The position numbers were made by a program, and so were the translations under genes. Of a stretch of 31,049 nt of DNA, positions 1-7,744 are shown in pieces (position 1 is the first letter of the stretch; every line of letters begins with the position of its first letter). The notes beneath the pieces were generated by a model. The model did no database searches, was not told the origin of the DNA, and worked only from the letters and a program-made list of their open reading frames with translations. Source of the DNA: Bacillota bacterium (GTDB lineage: Bacteria > Bacillota > Clostridia > Oscillospirales > Ruminococcaceae); the NCBI GenBank assembly GCA_023433405.1, contig JAEZCT010000024.1, forward strand, positions 1-31,049. The letters are read 5' to 3'.

Positions 1-2
1 CA

Positions 3-1592
3 AACCGCATAGATGAGGTTGTGGGAATGGGGATTATCGACGTGATAAGCGCGCCGGTGGATTTAACCCTGATAAACGCCAGTACAGGGCTGATATACTA
101 CTCGACTGTAGTGCCGCTGGCGGCATCACTTATCATTGTGCAGGATGATCTGTCTACAGGAGGACCGACAGGACCGACGGGTCCAACAGGACCGACCGGA
201 GCAAGCAGCACAGTCACCGGTCCAACAGGACCAACCGGGGCAAGCAGCACGGTCACGGGTCCAACAGGACCAACCGGAGCAAGCAGCACAGTCACGGGTC
301 CAACAGGACCCACCGGAGCAAGCAGCACAGTCACAGGTCCAACCGGACCAACCGGAGCAAGCAGCACAGTCACAGGTCCAACAGGACCCACCGGGGCAAG
401 CAGCACAGTCACAGGTCCAACAGGACCAACCGGGGCAAGCAGCACGGTCACGGGTCCAACAGGACCAACCGGAGCAAGCAGCACGGTCACGGGTCCAACG
501 GGACCGACCGGGGCAAGCAGCACGGTCACGGGTCCAACAGGACCAACCGGGGCAAGCAGCACGGTCACCGGTCCAACAGGACCAACCGGGGCGACCGGCC
601 CAATCGGTCCAGAAGGCGGCCCGACCGGTGACACCGGCCCAACCGGTCCAACCGGTCCGGCAGGGGGACCTACCGGCGAGGAAGGTCCAACCGGCCCAAC
701 AGGAGATACCGGCCCGACAGGCCCGACGGGTGCTACGGGACCAACCGGGGCGGACAGCACGGTTACCGGCCCAACGGGGCCGATTGGCTCCACCGGTCCG
801 ACGGGTGCTGCAAGCACAGTCACAGGTCCCACAGGCCCCACCGGGCTGCTCGGTCCAACCGGCGCGACCGGCCCAACCGGTACCTTTGAACCCGATCCCT
901 TTAATGTGTATGTTCAGGCGGGTGCGACGGGCGGTGACGGAACGCAGGCGAATCCCTTCGGAACAATTCAAGAGGGGGTAGCCGCGGTATCTCCCACGGG
1001 AACTGTGCATGTATTAAACGGAACGTACCCGCTTACTGCTACAATAACGCTAAATAAGCAGGGAATAACGCTAAAGGGATACCCCAATACCCTTGTGCTC
1101 CTAAGTGCCCTGGTTATTGCATTTTTAGTTACAGGCAGCGGCATTACGGTAGATGGCATGACAATTACAAGCAATGCCGCCTATGCCGTGGAGTTTATTC
1201 AGTTTGCAGGCACGAACCATAGGCTGATAAACAGCTATATCTATGGTCCGCCGCAGGCGGGGAATTCCAGCACCTGGGTGGTCAATCGGGGCTTCGTCAC
1301 ACAATCGAATGTGGTTAATTTGATGGTAGAGAATAATATCTTTTACTTTATGCGGCAGGCGTGCTATCTTAACCCGAACTCTACCGGCTATATTAACAGC
1401 AATGTGGTTTATAACACGCGGGGTTATGTTGTTGACCGGGCAATTTTCGTGTTCTCAGGCAACTCATGGGGGCTCCCTGTAAACGCGGTAGACATTGCGC
1501 TGCTGGTAGGTACTATTACAGGCCCGCCATATGACCCGCTTCTAAGCCTTTCGGCAAGCAACAGCAGTGCCGCAATCAGCGACCAGCGCTAG
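3..1592 (+). CDS. Collagen-like Gly-Pro-Thr repeat surface protein with C-terminal beta-helix-like region (5' partial)
   Basis: The frame is open to the left edge of the window, so the gene probably starts upstream. A GTG at 21 exists, but its spacing to an upstream purine stretch is poor. Visible parts are a short hydrophobic N-terminal module (about 55 residues), then about 230 residues of Gly-Xaa-Thr collagen-like triplets, mostly GPT. These include ten exact-length 13-residue units in which GPTGPTG alternates with ASSTVT. A C-terminal region of about 230 residues follows, beginning near FEPDPFNVYV. It is rich in short beta-strand patterns and Asn/Gly turns (GITVDGMTI, NLMVENNIF), resembling DUF1565 or right-handed parallel beta-helix proteins. 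Collagen-like proteins of this kind in Firmicutes form hair-like filaments on exosporium or cell surface (BclA-type). Surface location is inferred. The opposite strand is also open here, but only because of the repeat composition. Confidence 0.85.
   Translation, partial: NRIDEVVGMGIIDVISAPVDLTLINASTGLIYYSTVVPLAASLIIVQDDLSTGGPTGPTGPTGPTGASSTVTGPTGPTGASSTVTGPTGPTGASSTVTGPTGPTGASSTVTGPTGPTGASSTVTGPTGPTGASSTVTGPTGPTGASSTVTGPTGPTGASSTVTGPTGPTGASSTVTGPTGPTGASSTVTGPTGPTGATGPIGPEGGPTGDTGPTGPTGPAGGPTGEEGPTGPTGDTGPTGPTGATGPTGADSTVTGPTGPIGSTGPTGAASTVTGPTGPTGLLGPTGATGPTGTFEPDPFNVYVQAGATGGDGTQANPFGTIQEGVAAVSPTGTVHVLNGTYPLTATITLNKQGITLKGYPNTLVLLSALVIAFLVTGSGITVDGMTITSNAAYAVEFIQFAGTNHRLINSYIYGPPQAGNSSTWVVNRGFVTQSNVVNLMVENNIFYFMRQACYLNPNSTGYINSNVVYNTRGYVVDRAIFVFSGNSWGLPVNAVDIALLVGTITGPPYDPLLSLSASNSSAAISDQR
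201..590 (+). repeat. Ten tandem 39-bp units encoding ASSTVTGPTGPTG
   Basis: Ten consecutive 39-bp units run in frame with no length variation. They differ mainly at synonymous third positions (gga/ggg, aca/acg, acc/aca). Two diverged units (ADSTVT, AASTVT) occur further downstream. Such arrays expand and contract by slippage or recombination, so copy number probably varies between strains. Confidence 0.95.
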
Positions 1593-1668
1593 GCGCATTC
1601 TCATCTCTTTTCAGTTAAGCTGAGACTGCGGGCAGCTTATTAGGCTGCCTTTAAAAAGTCAGCAAGTC

Positions 1669-1708
1669 AAGACCACCTGCCATAGAGCATTTTGCGGCAG
1701 GTGGTCTT
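1669..1708 (+). terminator. Hairpin after the collagen-like gene
   Basis: A 13-bp perfect stem (AAGACCACCTGCC with GGCAGGTGGTCTT) encloses a 14-nt loop. The trailing T run is short and interrupted, so this is a possible but not textbook terminator. A smaller GGCAGC/GCTGCC hairpin precedes it at 1631-1649. Confidence 0.55.
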
Positions 1709-1973
1709 TGTGCTTTGGTTTTCGGGGCAGGCGGGTGGCTTCGCACCAGTTTTTTTTCCTGTTGTTCGGCGAAATAGTCTTGAATGCCCGCTGCAAGGGC
1801 GGTATACTAATACTAATATGCCTTAAATACCAAAAGGGAAAGCCGGGCGCCGGGCTAAGGGTACGCCGTAACGGGTGTTTGCTTGGAGCCTAATGCGTTT
1901 TCTCGTATTACAGTGACGCACGAATGCCATAAAGAGAAGCATTCAAAGCGGGTGATTCGAAAGGGGATAGGCT
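1709..1973. other. Intergenic region before the GNAT gene
   Basis: No convincing gene is present. A 61-codon open frame at 1708-1893 lacks a ribosome site and starts inside the hairpin arm. The segment around 1803-1818 (atactaatactaat) resembles the end motif of the 101-bp palindromic repeats found elsewhere in the window and may be a relic. Confidence 0.4.
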
Positions 1974-2894
1974 GTGATAACGCTTGTGCCGCTTCGCGAG
2001 AAGAATATTGAGAAAATAGTGGCGTGGAATCAGGACAAGGGAGCGGACTTTTTACGGCAGTGGGCGGGACTTGGCTATCATTACCCGTTAAGTGTCCGGC
2101 AAGTTACCACCCGCCTGACCCTATCCAAACGAAAAAACGCCGATTACGCCATATTCGAGGTAATTTTAGATAATACCCTGATGATTGGAACCATGGAGCT
2201 GCTTGATATCGACCGTAAGACCCTGCGGGCGACAATGGGCAGGTTCTTGCTCTGCGACGAATATCGGGGCAGGGGCTATGGTACCAATACGGTGCGCGCC
2301 ATGTTTCGTGTGGCAAAAAACCTGTACCATATTGAGGAGCTTCGCCTGAATGTGTATGAATACAACATCCCGGCACAGCGCTGCTATGAAAAGGCGGGGT
2401 TTGTGTTTGAAAGCCTGACGGAGGATGTCGTCACCCCCAAATGGAGCAGGTATACCTATCTTGCAGAGCTGTATGCGCTTGATATTGAAAGCGGGGAGCG
2501 CGTCCTGCCCGAGCTTGCGCCCGAGCTGCTGCCGGATAAGGAGGAGGATATCGACCCTTCTGCCGCGCGCACACAGGACGGCTCTCAGCCGGATAGGGAC
2601 GCGCATGAAGAGCAAAAGGCGGCTGCCGCCATAGAGGATGGAGCAAATGCCGACGCGGCGGAGCCGCCACGTCAGGATGGCGATATTGTGGGGGAAGAAA
2701 ATATAACGCAAGACGACTTGCCCGAGGAGACGAATGCCCCGGCAAAGCAGCACCCGGCCGCGGAAGGAGCCTACGCAGAGGATTTTCGTGCGTACCAGCT
2801 GATTCTGGAGTCATTGGCGACGCTTGCCGAGGAGAAAAGGAGTGAAGGGGGCGCGAAGGAGGCAACGGAGCGGCCTAAGCCCGATTTTATATAA
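1974..2894 (+). CDS. GNAT-family N-acetyltransferase with acidic C-terminal extension
   Basis: The first 165 residues form a GNAT (Gcn5-related) acetyltransferase domain. The acetyl-CoA pyrophosphate-binding motif is RGRGYGT near residue 100, preceded by a beta strand. The typical end NVYEYNIPAQRCYEKAGF follows (the N..A...YEKAGF motif of RimJ/RimL-like enzymes). The remaining 130 residues are low complexity and rich in Glu, Asp and Ala, with no recognisable domain, and are probably disordered. The start is a GTG preceded by AAGGGG at 1961-1966. The substrate is unknown; it could be a ribosomal protein, an amino acid or a small amine. The gene stands alone and is followed by a terminator. Confidence 0.85.
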   Translation: MITLVPLREKNIEKIVAWNQDKGADFLRQWAGLGYHYPLSVRQVTTRLTLSKRKNADYAIFEVILDNTLMIGTMELLDIDRKTLRATMGRFLLCDEYRGRGYGTNTVRAMFRVAKNLYHIEELRLNVYEYNIPAQRCYEKAGFVFESLTEDVVTPKWSRYTYLAELYALDIESGERVLPELAPELLPDKEEDIDPSAARTQDGSQPDRDAHEEQKAAAAIEDGANADAAEPPRQDGDIVGEENITQDDLPEETNAPAKQHPAAEGAYAEDFRAYQLILESLATLAEEKRSEGGAKEATERPKPDFI

Positions 2895-2898
2895 TAGC

Positions 2899-2957
2899 AC
2901 CGCGCCGCACACATAGCACAGTGCGCAAATTTTATAATGCTTGCGGCGCGGTTTTTA
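2899..2957 (+). terminator. Intrinsic terminator after the GNAT gene
   Basis: An 11-bp GC-rich stem (ACCGCGCCGCA with TGCGGCGCGGT) has a long loop and is followed directly by TTTTTATT. It begins five bases after the stop codon. Confidence 0.75.
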
Positions 2958-2990
2958 TTACATAGAACAGTGCAGGAAAAAAGCGATGTC

Positions 2991-3023
2991 ATACTAATTC
3001 CGTTTTTAAAGCAAGATTAGTAT
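2991..3023. repeat. Short relic of the palindromic repeat family
   Basis: Thirty-three bases begin ATACTAATTCCG and end GATTAGTAT, the same terminal inverted repeats as the 101-bp elements at 5993 and 21437, but with nearly all the interior missing. Likely an internal-deletion derivative. It lies just upstream of the lipoprotein gene. Confidence 0.55.
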
Positions 3024-3074
3024 AGGCACTATTATAAAGAAGGACATCCCAGGAAAGAAAGGCAGGGTCAAATT

Positions 3075-3800
3075 ATGAATGCGAGTTTATGGGTTAAGTA
3101 TGTGCTGTCGGTACTTTTGCTTTGTGTGTTTGCAGTTTTTTTGGCGGCATGTGGGTCGCAAACCGTAGCGTGGGTGGACAGCTCCTCCACCTCAATGGAG
3201 GAGGAGGAATCGGTTCCCGAAGCCTACTCCTTGCCCGAAAGCCGCGAGCCTAGCTCGGCGCCCGAGGAAATATCATCGCAGGAAAGCTCCGAGCCGGTTT
3301 CTTCGCAGGCAGCGGCTTCGTCTGAGGCATCCAAAAGCTCCGCTCCATCCTCCTCTAAGGCGGCGTCTTCATCCAAGGCGTCCTCCTCCAAGGCAAGCAG
3401 TCAGGCGGCAAGCTCAAAGCCCGCCTCCAGCGCGGCATCCTCCAGCAAAAAATCCGGCGGCATTCAGGAGACCATCATCGACCCGGATTCTGAAGAGGAA
3501 ATTGCAAAAACAGAACCGGCTATCTGGATGGTATATACGATTCGTTTCCCAAACAGCAATAGCTGCACCATAAAGCTATCCGGCAGCGAGAATTATTATA
3601 TCTCCGAGGTTTACACCACTAAAATGGAGAGTGCCAAAAAGGATGTTACACCGAAGGCCTCCTTAAGTTATACGCGAAGCGAAGCAATCGTTACGGTGAA
3701 TGTTGTGGGAGATTATTATGTAAGAGTGGAAGCGGTTAATCTAAAGGATTCTTCGGATATTGTATACCTCGATACCTATATACAGGCAATTTCGCAGTAA
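3075..3800 (+). CDS. Putative lipoprotein with Ser/Ala-rich linker, function unknown
   Basis: The N-terminus is a lipoprotein signal peptide: a short polar start, a hydrophobic stretch, and a lipobox LAAC with the lipidated Cys near residue 26. About 100 residues of Ser-, Ala- and Lys-rich spacer follow, typical of clostridial lipoproteins that need to reach through the cell wall. The C-terminal 90 residues (from IWMVYTIRF) look like a small beta-sandwich, with alternating hydrophobic residues and no catalytic motif. I do not recognise the domain. A purine-rich ribosome site (aaaggcaggg) precedes the ATG. The gene is monocistronic, bounded by a repeat relic upstream and a strong terminator downstream. 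Confidence 0.75.
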   Translation: MNASLWVKYVLSVLLLCVFAVFLAACGSQTVAWVDSSSTSMEEEESVPEAYSLPESREPSSAPEEISSQESSEPVSSQAAASSEASKSSAPSSSKAASSSKASSSKASSQAASSKPASSAASSSKKSGGIQETIIDPDSEEEIAKTEPAIWMVYTIRFPNSNSCTIKLSGSENYYISEVYTTKMESAKKDVTPKASLSYTRSEAIVTVNVVGDYYVRVEAVNLKDSSDIVYLDTYIQAISQ

Positions 3801-3858
3801 GCCAAGGGCTTTCGCTTATTATCTTTATTCCCACTTATTTTAGGGGATTAATAGTACA

Positions 3859-3896
3859 GCCGCGGCAGGGGAAAAACGCCCCTGCCGCGGCTTTTT
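3859..3896 (+). terminator. Strong intrinsic terminator
   Basis: A 13-bp perfect stem (GCCGCGGCAGGGG with CCCCTGCCGCGGC) has a 7-nt loop and is followed by TTTTT. It ends the lipoprotein transcript and insulates the parS/parAB region. Confidence 0.9.
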
Positions 3897-3906
3897 GCAA
3901 AGCGAA

Positions 3907-3922
3907 TGTTTCACATGAAACA
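3907..3922. promoter_or_regulatory. parS: parS centromere site 1
   Basis: TGTTTCACATGAAACA differs from the classic ParB site TGTTTCACGTGAAACA only at one of the two central bases. It sits in a longer 28-bp inverted repeat with arms AGCGAA/TTCGCT (3901-3928). ParB (encoded at 5008) is expected to load here as a CTP-dependent clamp. Confidence 0.9.
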
Positions 3923-3952
3923 TTCGCTGCCGTTGCTGCGTTTATTTTAAAA

Positions 3953-3968
3953 TGTTTCATGTGAAACA
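3953..3968. promoter_or_regulatory. parS: parS centromere site 2
   Basis: TGTTTCATGTGAAACA is the exact reverse complement of site 1, so the same one-base variant is present in the opposite orientation, 46 bp away. Flanking AAAA/TTTT extends the palindrome to 3949-3972. Confidence 0.9.
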
Positions 3969-4015
3969 TTTTAGTCTCATTTTACGCGGCGACGCTTTTA
4001 TTCGACAACATGATA

Positions 4016-4024
4016 TGCTATAAT
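4016..4024 (+). promoter_or_regulatory. Extended -10 promoter candidate for parAB
   Basis: TGCTATAAT is a perfect extended -10 element (TGN plus TATAAT). No good -35 lies 17 bp upstream, which is tolerable for extended -10 promoters. It is 140 bp before the parA start and about 50 bp after the second parS site, so ParB spreading could influence it. Confidence 0.55.
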
Positions 4025-4164
4025 CATAAACAGCGGCGGTTGGCAGAGGCTTTTTTTGCCGGCGGAACAGCAGAATAACGAAATAAGGGCTGCGGCAGTA
4101 TCAAGGACAAGCCGGATGAAGACAAACAACATAGAATATTACAGTAAGGGTGGTTGAAGAGAAT

Positions 4165-4932
4165 ATGGGCAAAATTATAACCATCGCAAACCAAAAGGGC
4201 GGGGTAGGCAAAACGACCACCGCAGTGAACCTTGCCGCGGCGGTGGGGGCGAGGGATAAATCGGTGCTGCTCGTGGATATCGACCCTCAGGGCAACGCCA
4301 CCAGTGGTATGGGTATTGAAAAGCGCTCCATCAGCCTTTCGGTATACGACCTTTTAATCGGTAACGCCAAAACGGCGGATACGATTGTACACAGTAAATT
4401 TAAAAACGTGGACGTTCTGCCCTCAAATATCTCCCTGGCGGGCGCGGAGATAGAGCTTGTGGATATGCAAAACCGTGAGACGCGCCTAAAATACGCACTG
4501 TCTCAGGTGCGCGACCGTTACGACTATATTATTATTGACTGTCCGCCCTCCTTGGGGCTTATTACCCTCAACGGCCTGACGGCCTGCGATACGGTGCTGG
4601 TGCCGATTCAATGCGAATACTATGCACTGGAGGGTCTTAGCCAGCTCATTGCAAGCATACGGCAAATTAAGCGCCTTTATAACGCCCAGCTGGAGATTGA
4701 GGGCGTGCTGCTTACCATGTATGACGCCAGACTAAACCTGACTGTGCAGGTGGTGGATGAGGTGAAGCGGTTTTTCCCGCAAAAGGTATACGCAAGCGTA
4801 ATACCGCGCAATGTGCGCATCTCGGAGGCGCCAAGCTATGGGCAGCCCATTTTGTATTACGACCCACTCTCCAAGGGTACGACAGCCTATAACGACCTTG
4901 CAACCGAGCTGATATCCGCAAATAGGAGCTGA
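4165..4932 (+). CDS. parA: Chromosome partitioning ATPase ParA/Soj
   Basis: The product (255 aa) is a deviant Walker-A ATPase of the ParA/MinD superfamily. KGGVGKTT lies at residues 11-18, Walker B-like YIIIDCPPSLG lies near residue 125, and the length is normal for Soj. ParA dimers bind DNA non-specifically with ATP and are released by ParB, which moves or positions newly replicated origins; in Bacillus, Soj also acts on DnaA. I chose ATG 4165, giving MGKIITIANQKGG as in family members, with AAGGGTGG upstream. A GTG at 4150 is in frame but adds five residues not usual in the family. It is followed by parB 75 bp downstream, probably in the same operon. Confidence 0.95.
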   Translation: MGKIITIANQKGGVGKTTTAVNLAAAVGARDKSVLLVDIDPQGNATSGMGIEKRSISLSVYDLLIGNAKTADTIVHSKFKNVDVLPSNISLAGAEIELVDMQNRETRLKYALSQVRDRYDYIIIDCPPSLGLITLNGLTACDTVLVPIQCEYYALEGLSQLIASIRQIKRLYNAQLEIEGVLLTMYDARLNLTVQVVDEVKRFFPQKVYASVIPRNVRISEAPSYGQPILYYDPLSKGTTAYNDLATELISANRS

Positions 4933-5007
4933 TAATTTTTACCGTCTAGCATGACGAGCCGATGAAGAGGAACACTACTGTTATTTTAATAAAGGAGCGA
5001 TGAAGGT

Positions 5008-5868
5008 ATGGCGGCAAAAAACAGAGGTCTTGGCAAAGGGCTGGACGCGCTGTTTATGGATAATTCCACACAGGACAGCACAAACACCGTGACGCTGAGC
5101 ATCTCGGAGATTGAGCCGAACCGCTCCCAGCCCCGCAAGAGCTTTGATGAGAAGGCGCTGGGCGAGCTTGCGGATTCGATTCGTCAGCATGGCATTATCA
5201 CGCCCATTCTGGTGCGCCCCATGACCGACGGCGGCTACCAGCTGGTAGCGGGGGAGCGCCGGTGGCGTGCTGCCCGCATGGCTGGGCTTAGCGAGGTGCC
5301 GGTGGTTATTCGCGAAATGAACGACACCGAGGCCATGGAGCTTGCGCTCATAGAGAACCTCCAGCGCGAGGACCTAAACCCTATAGAGGAGGCCGAGGGC
5401 TACCGTGTGCTGATGGATACCTATGGGCTGACACAGGACCAGGTTGCCGAACGCGTAAATAAATCCCGCCCCGCTATCGCCAACGCGGTGCGGCTCTTAA
5501 ACCTTCCCAAGGAGGTCTTGGAGCAGGTGAAGTCCGGCAGGCTTTCGAGCGGACATGCCCGCGCACTGCTCTCCATGGAAAGCACCGAGCAGATGAAGGA
5601 GCTTGCTGCCGAGGTTATTAAAAAGGAAATGACCGTCCGGGATGTGGAGAGGCTTGCCAAAACCGAAAAAACCGCAAAGCCCGGTAAGGAGACGCAAAAA
5701 AGCCTGCGGGACAGCTACTTTACCGAGATGGAGCTTGCCCTTGGCTCAGAGCTTGGGCGCAAGGTAAGGATTGCGGAAAGCGGCAAGGAGCAGGGTATGA
5801 TAGAGTTCGCCTTTCTCAGCAAGGAGGATTTGGCGGACATCGCGTCCCGCCTGGCGGGTAAAAATTAG
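5008..5868 (+). CDS. parB: ParB/Spo0J chromosome partitioning protein
   Basis: The 286-residue product has all the ParB landmarks. The N-terminal RGLGKGLDALF is the ParA-stimulating peptide. The ParB/Srx CTPase domain carries GERRWRAA at residues 82-89 and ENLQREDLNPIEEA from residue 116. A helix-turn-helix at about residues 141-163 (LTQDQVAERVNKSRPAIANAVRLL) reads parS, and a C-terminal dimerisation region follows. The ribosome site is AAGGAG at 4992-4997. The two parS sites lie about 1 kb upstream. A short GC hairpin overlaps the stop codon region (CCCGC/GCGGG near 5850) and a T run follows, so a weak terminator is possible. Confidence 0.96.
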   Translation: MAAKNRGLGKGLDALFMDNSTQDSTNTVTLSISEIEPNRSQPRKSFDEKALGELADSIRQHGIITPILVRPMTDGGYQLVAGERRWRAARMAGLSEVPVVIREMNDTEAMELALIENLQREDLNPIEEAEGYRVLMDTYGLTQDQVAERVNKSRPAIANAVRLLNLPKEVLEQVKSGRLSSGHARALLSMESTEQMKELAAEVIKKEMTVRDVERLAKTEKTAKPGKETQKSLRDSYFTEMELALGSELGRKVRIAESGKEQGMIEFAFLSKEDLADIASRLAGKN

Positions 5869-5992
5869 TTTTTTTGCGGCGGATGGAACGCTGGTCCCTT
5901 CGCAAGCAGTAATAGATAAAAACGGCAAAGAGTGTCTATCATCAATAAAAATAGGACAATGATAACGAATGCGACTCAAAGACGTTACGCTT

Positions 5993-6094
5993 ATACTAAT
6001 AACCGATTTAAAAGAGTATAAAAATCAAGTGAAAAGCTTTAATTTATGGGTTTTCACGCAGATTTTTATCGACTCTTTTTGAGGGGATTAGTAT
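5993..6094 (+). repeat. 102-bp palindromic MITE-like repeat, copy A
   Basis: Bounded by ATACTAAT and ATTAGTAT. The whole element folds back on itself: AAAAGAGT with ACTCTTTT, ATAAAAATC with GATTTTTAT, GTGAAAA with TTTTCAC, and a loop of about 14-15 nt. It is nearly identical to copy B at 21437-21537, differing by two substitutions and one extra T. It ends 26 bp before the serS start, so it forms the serS 5' leader or promoter region. Confidence 0.85.
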
Positions 6095-6120
6095 TACTAA
6101 GGAAAGAGGGCTTTTAAACC

Positions 6121-7392
6121 ATGCTGGATATTAAACTCATACGCGAGGACGCAAATGCCGTTAAGGCCGCCCTTGCCAAACGCAATAAGGACTACAACGC
6201 CTTGATTGATGAGATTCTCGATATCGACGCAAAGCGCCGGGAGGTCAGCTCCAGAGCCGATACCATGCGCAACGAGCAAAATAAGGCAAACAAGCAAATT
6301 CCCGTAGTAAAACAGATGGGCGGCGACATCAAGGCCATTATGGACGAGATGAAGGCGCTTTCGGATAAGATTAAGGAATGCACCCAAGAGGTAAACGAGC
6401 TGGAGGAGCGGCAAAAAACCCTGCTGCTTAACATCCCAAACACCCCAAACAGCGAGGTGCCCGCGGGCGCGGACGATACCCAAAACCCCGAGGTGCGCAA
6501 AACCGGCACACCGCCAAGCTTTGCCTTTGAGCCAAAGCCCCACTGGGAGCTGGGCAGCGCGCTTGGTATTCTTGACCCGGAGACAGCCGCGAAGGTGACG
6601 GGCGCGCGCTTTCACTTTATTAAGGGTCTGGGTGCGCGTCTTGAGCGCAGCGTGGTAAGCTACTACCTTAATACCCATACCGAGCATGGGTATACCGAAA
6701 TATTCCCGCCCTTTCTGGTCAACCGCGCATCCATGACCGGCACCGGGCAGCTCCCCAAGTTTGAGGAGGACGCGTACAAGATTACAAATGAGGACTATTT
6801 CCTCATTCCCACCGCCGAGGTACCGGTGACCAACATGCACCGGGATGAGATTATAGACGGCGCAAGGCTGCCCATTAGCTATGCCGCCTATTCCGCCTGC
6901 TTTCGCGGGGAGGTGGGCGCCGCGGGACGCGACCAAAAGGGCGTAATTCGCCAGCACCAGTTTAACAAGGTGGAGCTTGTAAAGTTTGCGAAGCCCGAGC
7001 AATCCTACGAGGAGCTTGAGAAGCTGACTAACGACGCGGAGCGTGTGTTACAGGGGCTTGGTCTTGCATACCGTGTGGTATGCCTGTGCGGCGGCGACCT
7101 TGGCTTTTCCAGCGCCAAGACCTACGATATTGAGGTTTGGATGCCCTCCTATAACCGCTATGTGGAGATTTCGAGCTGCTCAAACTTTGAGAGCTATCAG
7201 GCGCGCCGCGCCAACATCCGCTACAAGGACAGCCAGCAGGATAAGGCGCAGTTTGTACACACCCTAAACGGCTCGGGTGTCGCGGTGGGACGCACGGTGG
7301 CGGCCATTTTGGAGAACTACCAAAACGCCGACGGCTCTATTACCGTACCCGAGGTACTGCGCTCCTATATGGGCACCGATATCATTCGCTAG
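6121..7392 (+). CDS. serS: Seryl-tRNA synthetase
   Basis: The 423-residue product is a full-length class II aminoacyl-tRNA synthetase that charges tRNA-Ser (and the precursor of selenocysteyl-tRNA) with serine. An N-terminal coiled-coil arm (residues 1-105) binds the long variable arm of the tRNA. TAE at 231-233 is the serine-binding TxE motif. Motif 2 is ACFRGEVGAAGRDQKGVIRQ (about 259-278), and motif 3 is GSGVAVGRTVAAILE (384-398). The ribosome site GGAAAGAGG precedes the ATG. No T-box leader is visible; instead a palindromic repeat sits directly upstream. serS next to soj-spo0J is a common clostridial arrangement near the origin. Confidence 0.97.
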   Translation: MLDIKLIREDANAVKAALAKRNKDYNALIDEILDIDAKRREVSSRADTMRNEQNKANKQIPVVKQMGGDIKAIMDEMKALSDKIKECTQEVNELEERQKTLLLNIPNTPNSEVPAGADDTQNPEVRKTGTPPSFAFEPKPHWELGSALGILDPETAAKVTGARFHFIKGLGARLERSVVSYYLNTHTEHGYTEIFPPFLVNRASMTGTGQLPKFEEDAYKITNEDYFLIPTAEVPVTNMHRDEIIDGARLPISYAAYSACFRGEVGAAGRDQKGVIRQHQFNKVELVKFAKPEQSYEELEKLTNDAERVLQGLGLAYRVVCLCGGDLGFSSAKTYDIEVWMPSYNRYVEISSCSNFESYQARRANIRYKDSQQDKAQFVHTLNGSGVAVGRTVAAILENYQNADGSITVPEVLRSYMGTDIIR

Positions 7393-7744
7393 GAATAAGC
7401 AGTGGGCAGTTTGTAGGAGCACGGGGAACCGGTTTGCTTCGCAGTCTTTTTCCCGGAAGTCAATGCGTCAACAGGGGTTCTGCCTGTTGTGTGTAAAGCG
7501 ATTTTCCTTGTCACTTACCCCGCCCGATGACGGGAAATGGCGCAGGAAATATTTCCGGGGAAATCGGAAACGCGGAAATACCCAAGCAGCAGCCGGTTAT
7601 TTGCTTTTTAAGGGGACGCTAACAAGCGTCCCCTTCCCAATAAGCTGCGCCGGGGCTTGTTTAAAAAAAATGAAAATCAGGCAGCATAGGCAAATTGTTT
7701 GGGTTATGCGTGGCCTAATCATTATATATGGAGGAGCTGTAAAT
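7393..7744. other. Intergenic region with two hairpins
   Basis: I see no gene here, although the reading frame of the next gene stays open through it. CAACAGG/CCTGTTG at 7469-7489 forms a small hairpin. AAGGGGACGCT/AGCGTCCCCTT at 7610-7635 is a perfect 11-bp stem with a 4-nt loop but no T tract on either strand, so its role (terminator remnant or RNA end) is unclear. Confidence 0.4.

Noticed and set aside
98..1010. Long open frames on both strands opposite or out of frame with the collagen-like gene
   Set aside because: They arise from the 39-bp repeat composition, give low-complexity GPV- or QDQ-type text and have no ribosome sites.
5869..6120. Serine T-box leader upstream of serS
   Set aside because: No T-box sequence or terminator/antiterminator pair; the region is occupied by palindromic repeat A.
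7277..7744. Upstream extension of the peptidase E-like frame into serS
   Set aside because: It overlaps the serS coding end and a hairpin; a strong GGAGGAG site precedes ATG 7745.
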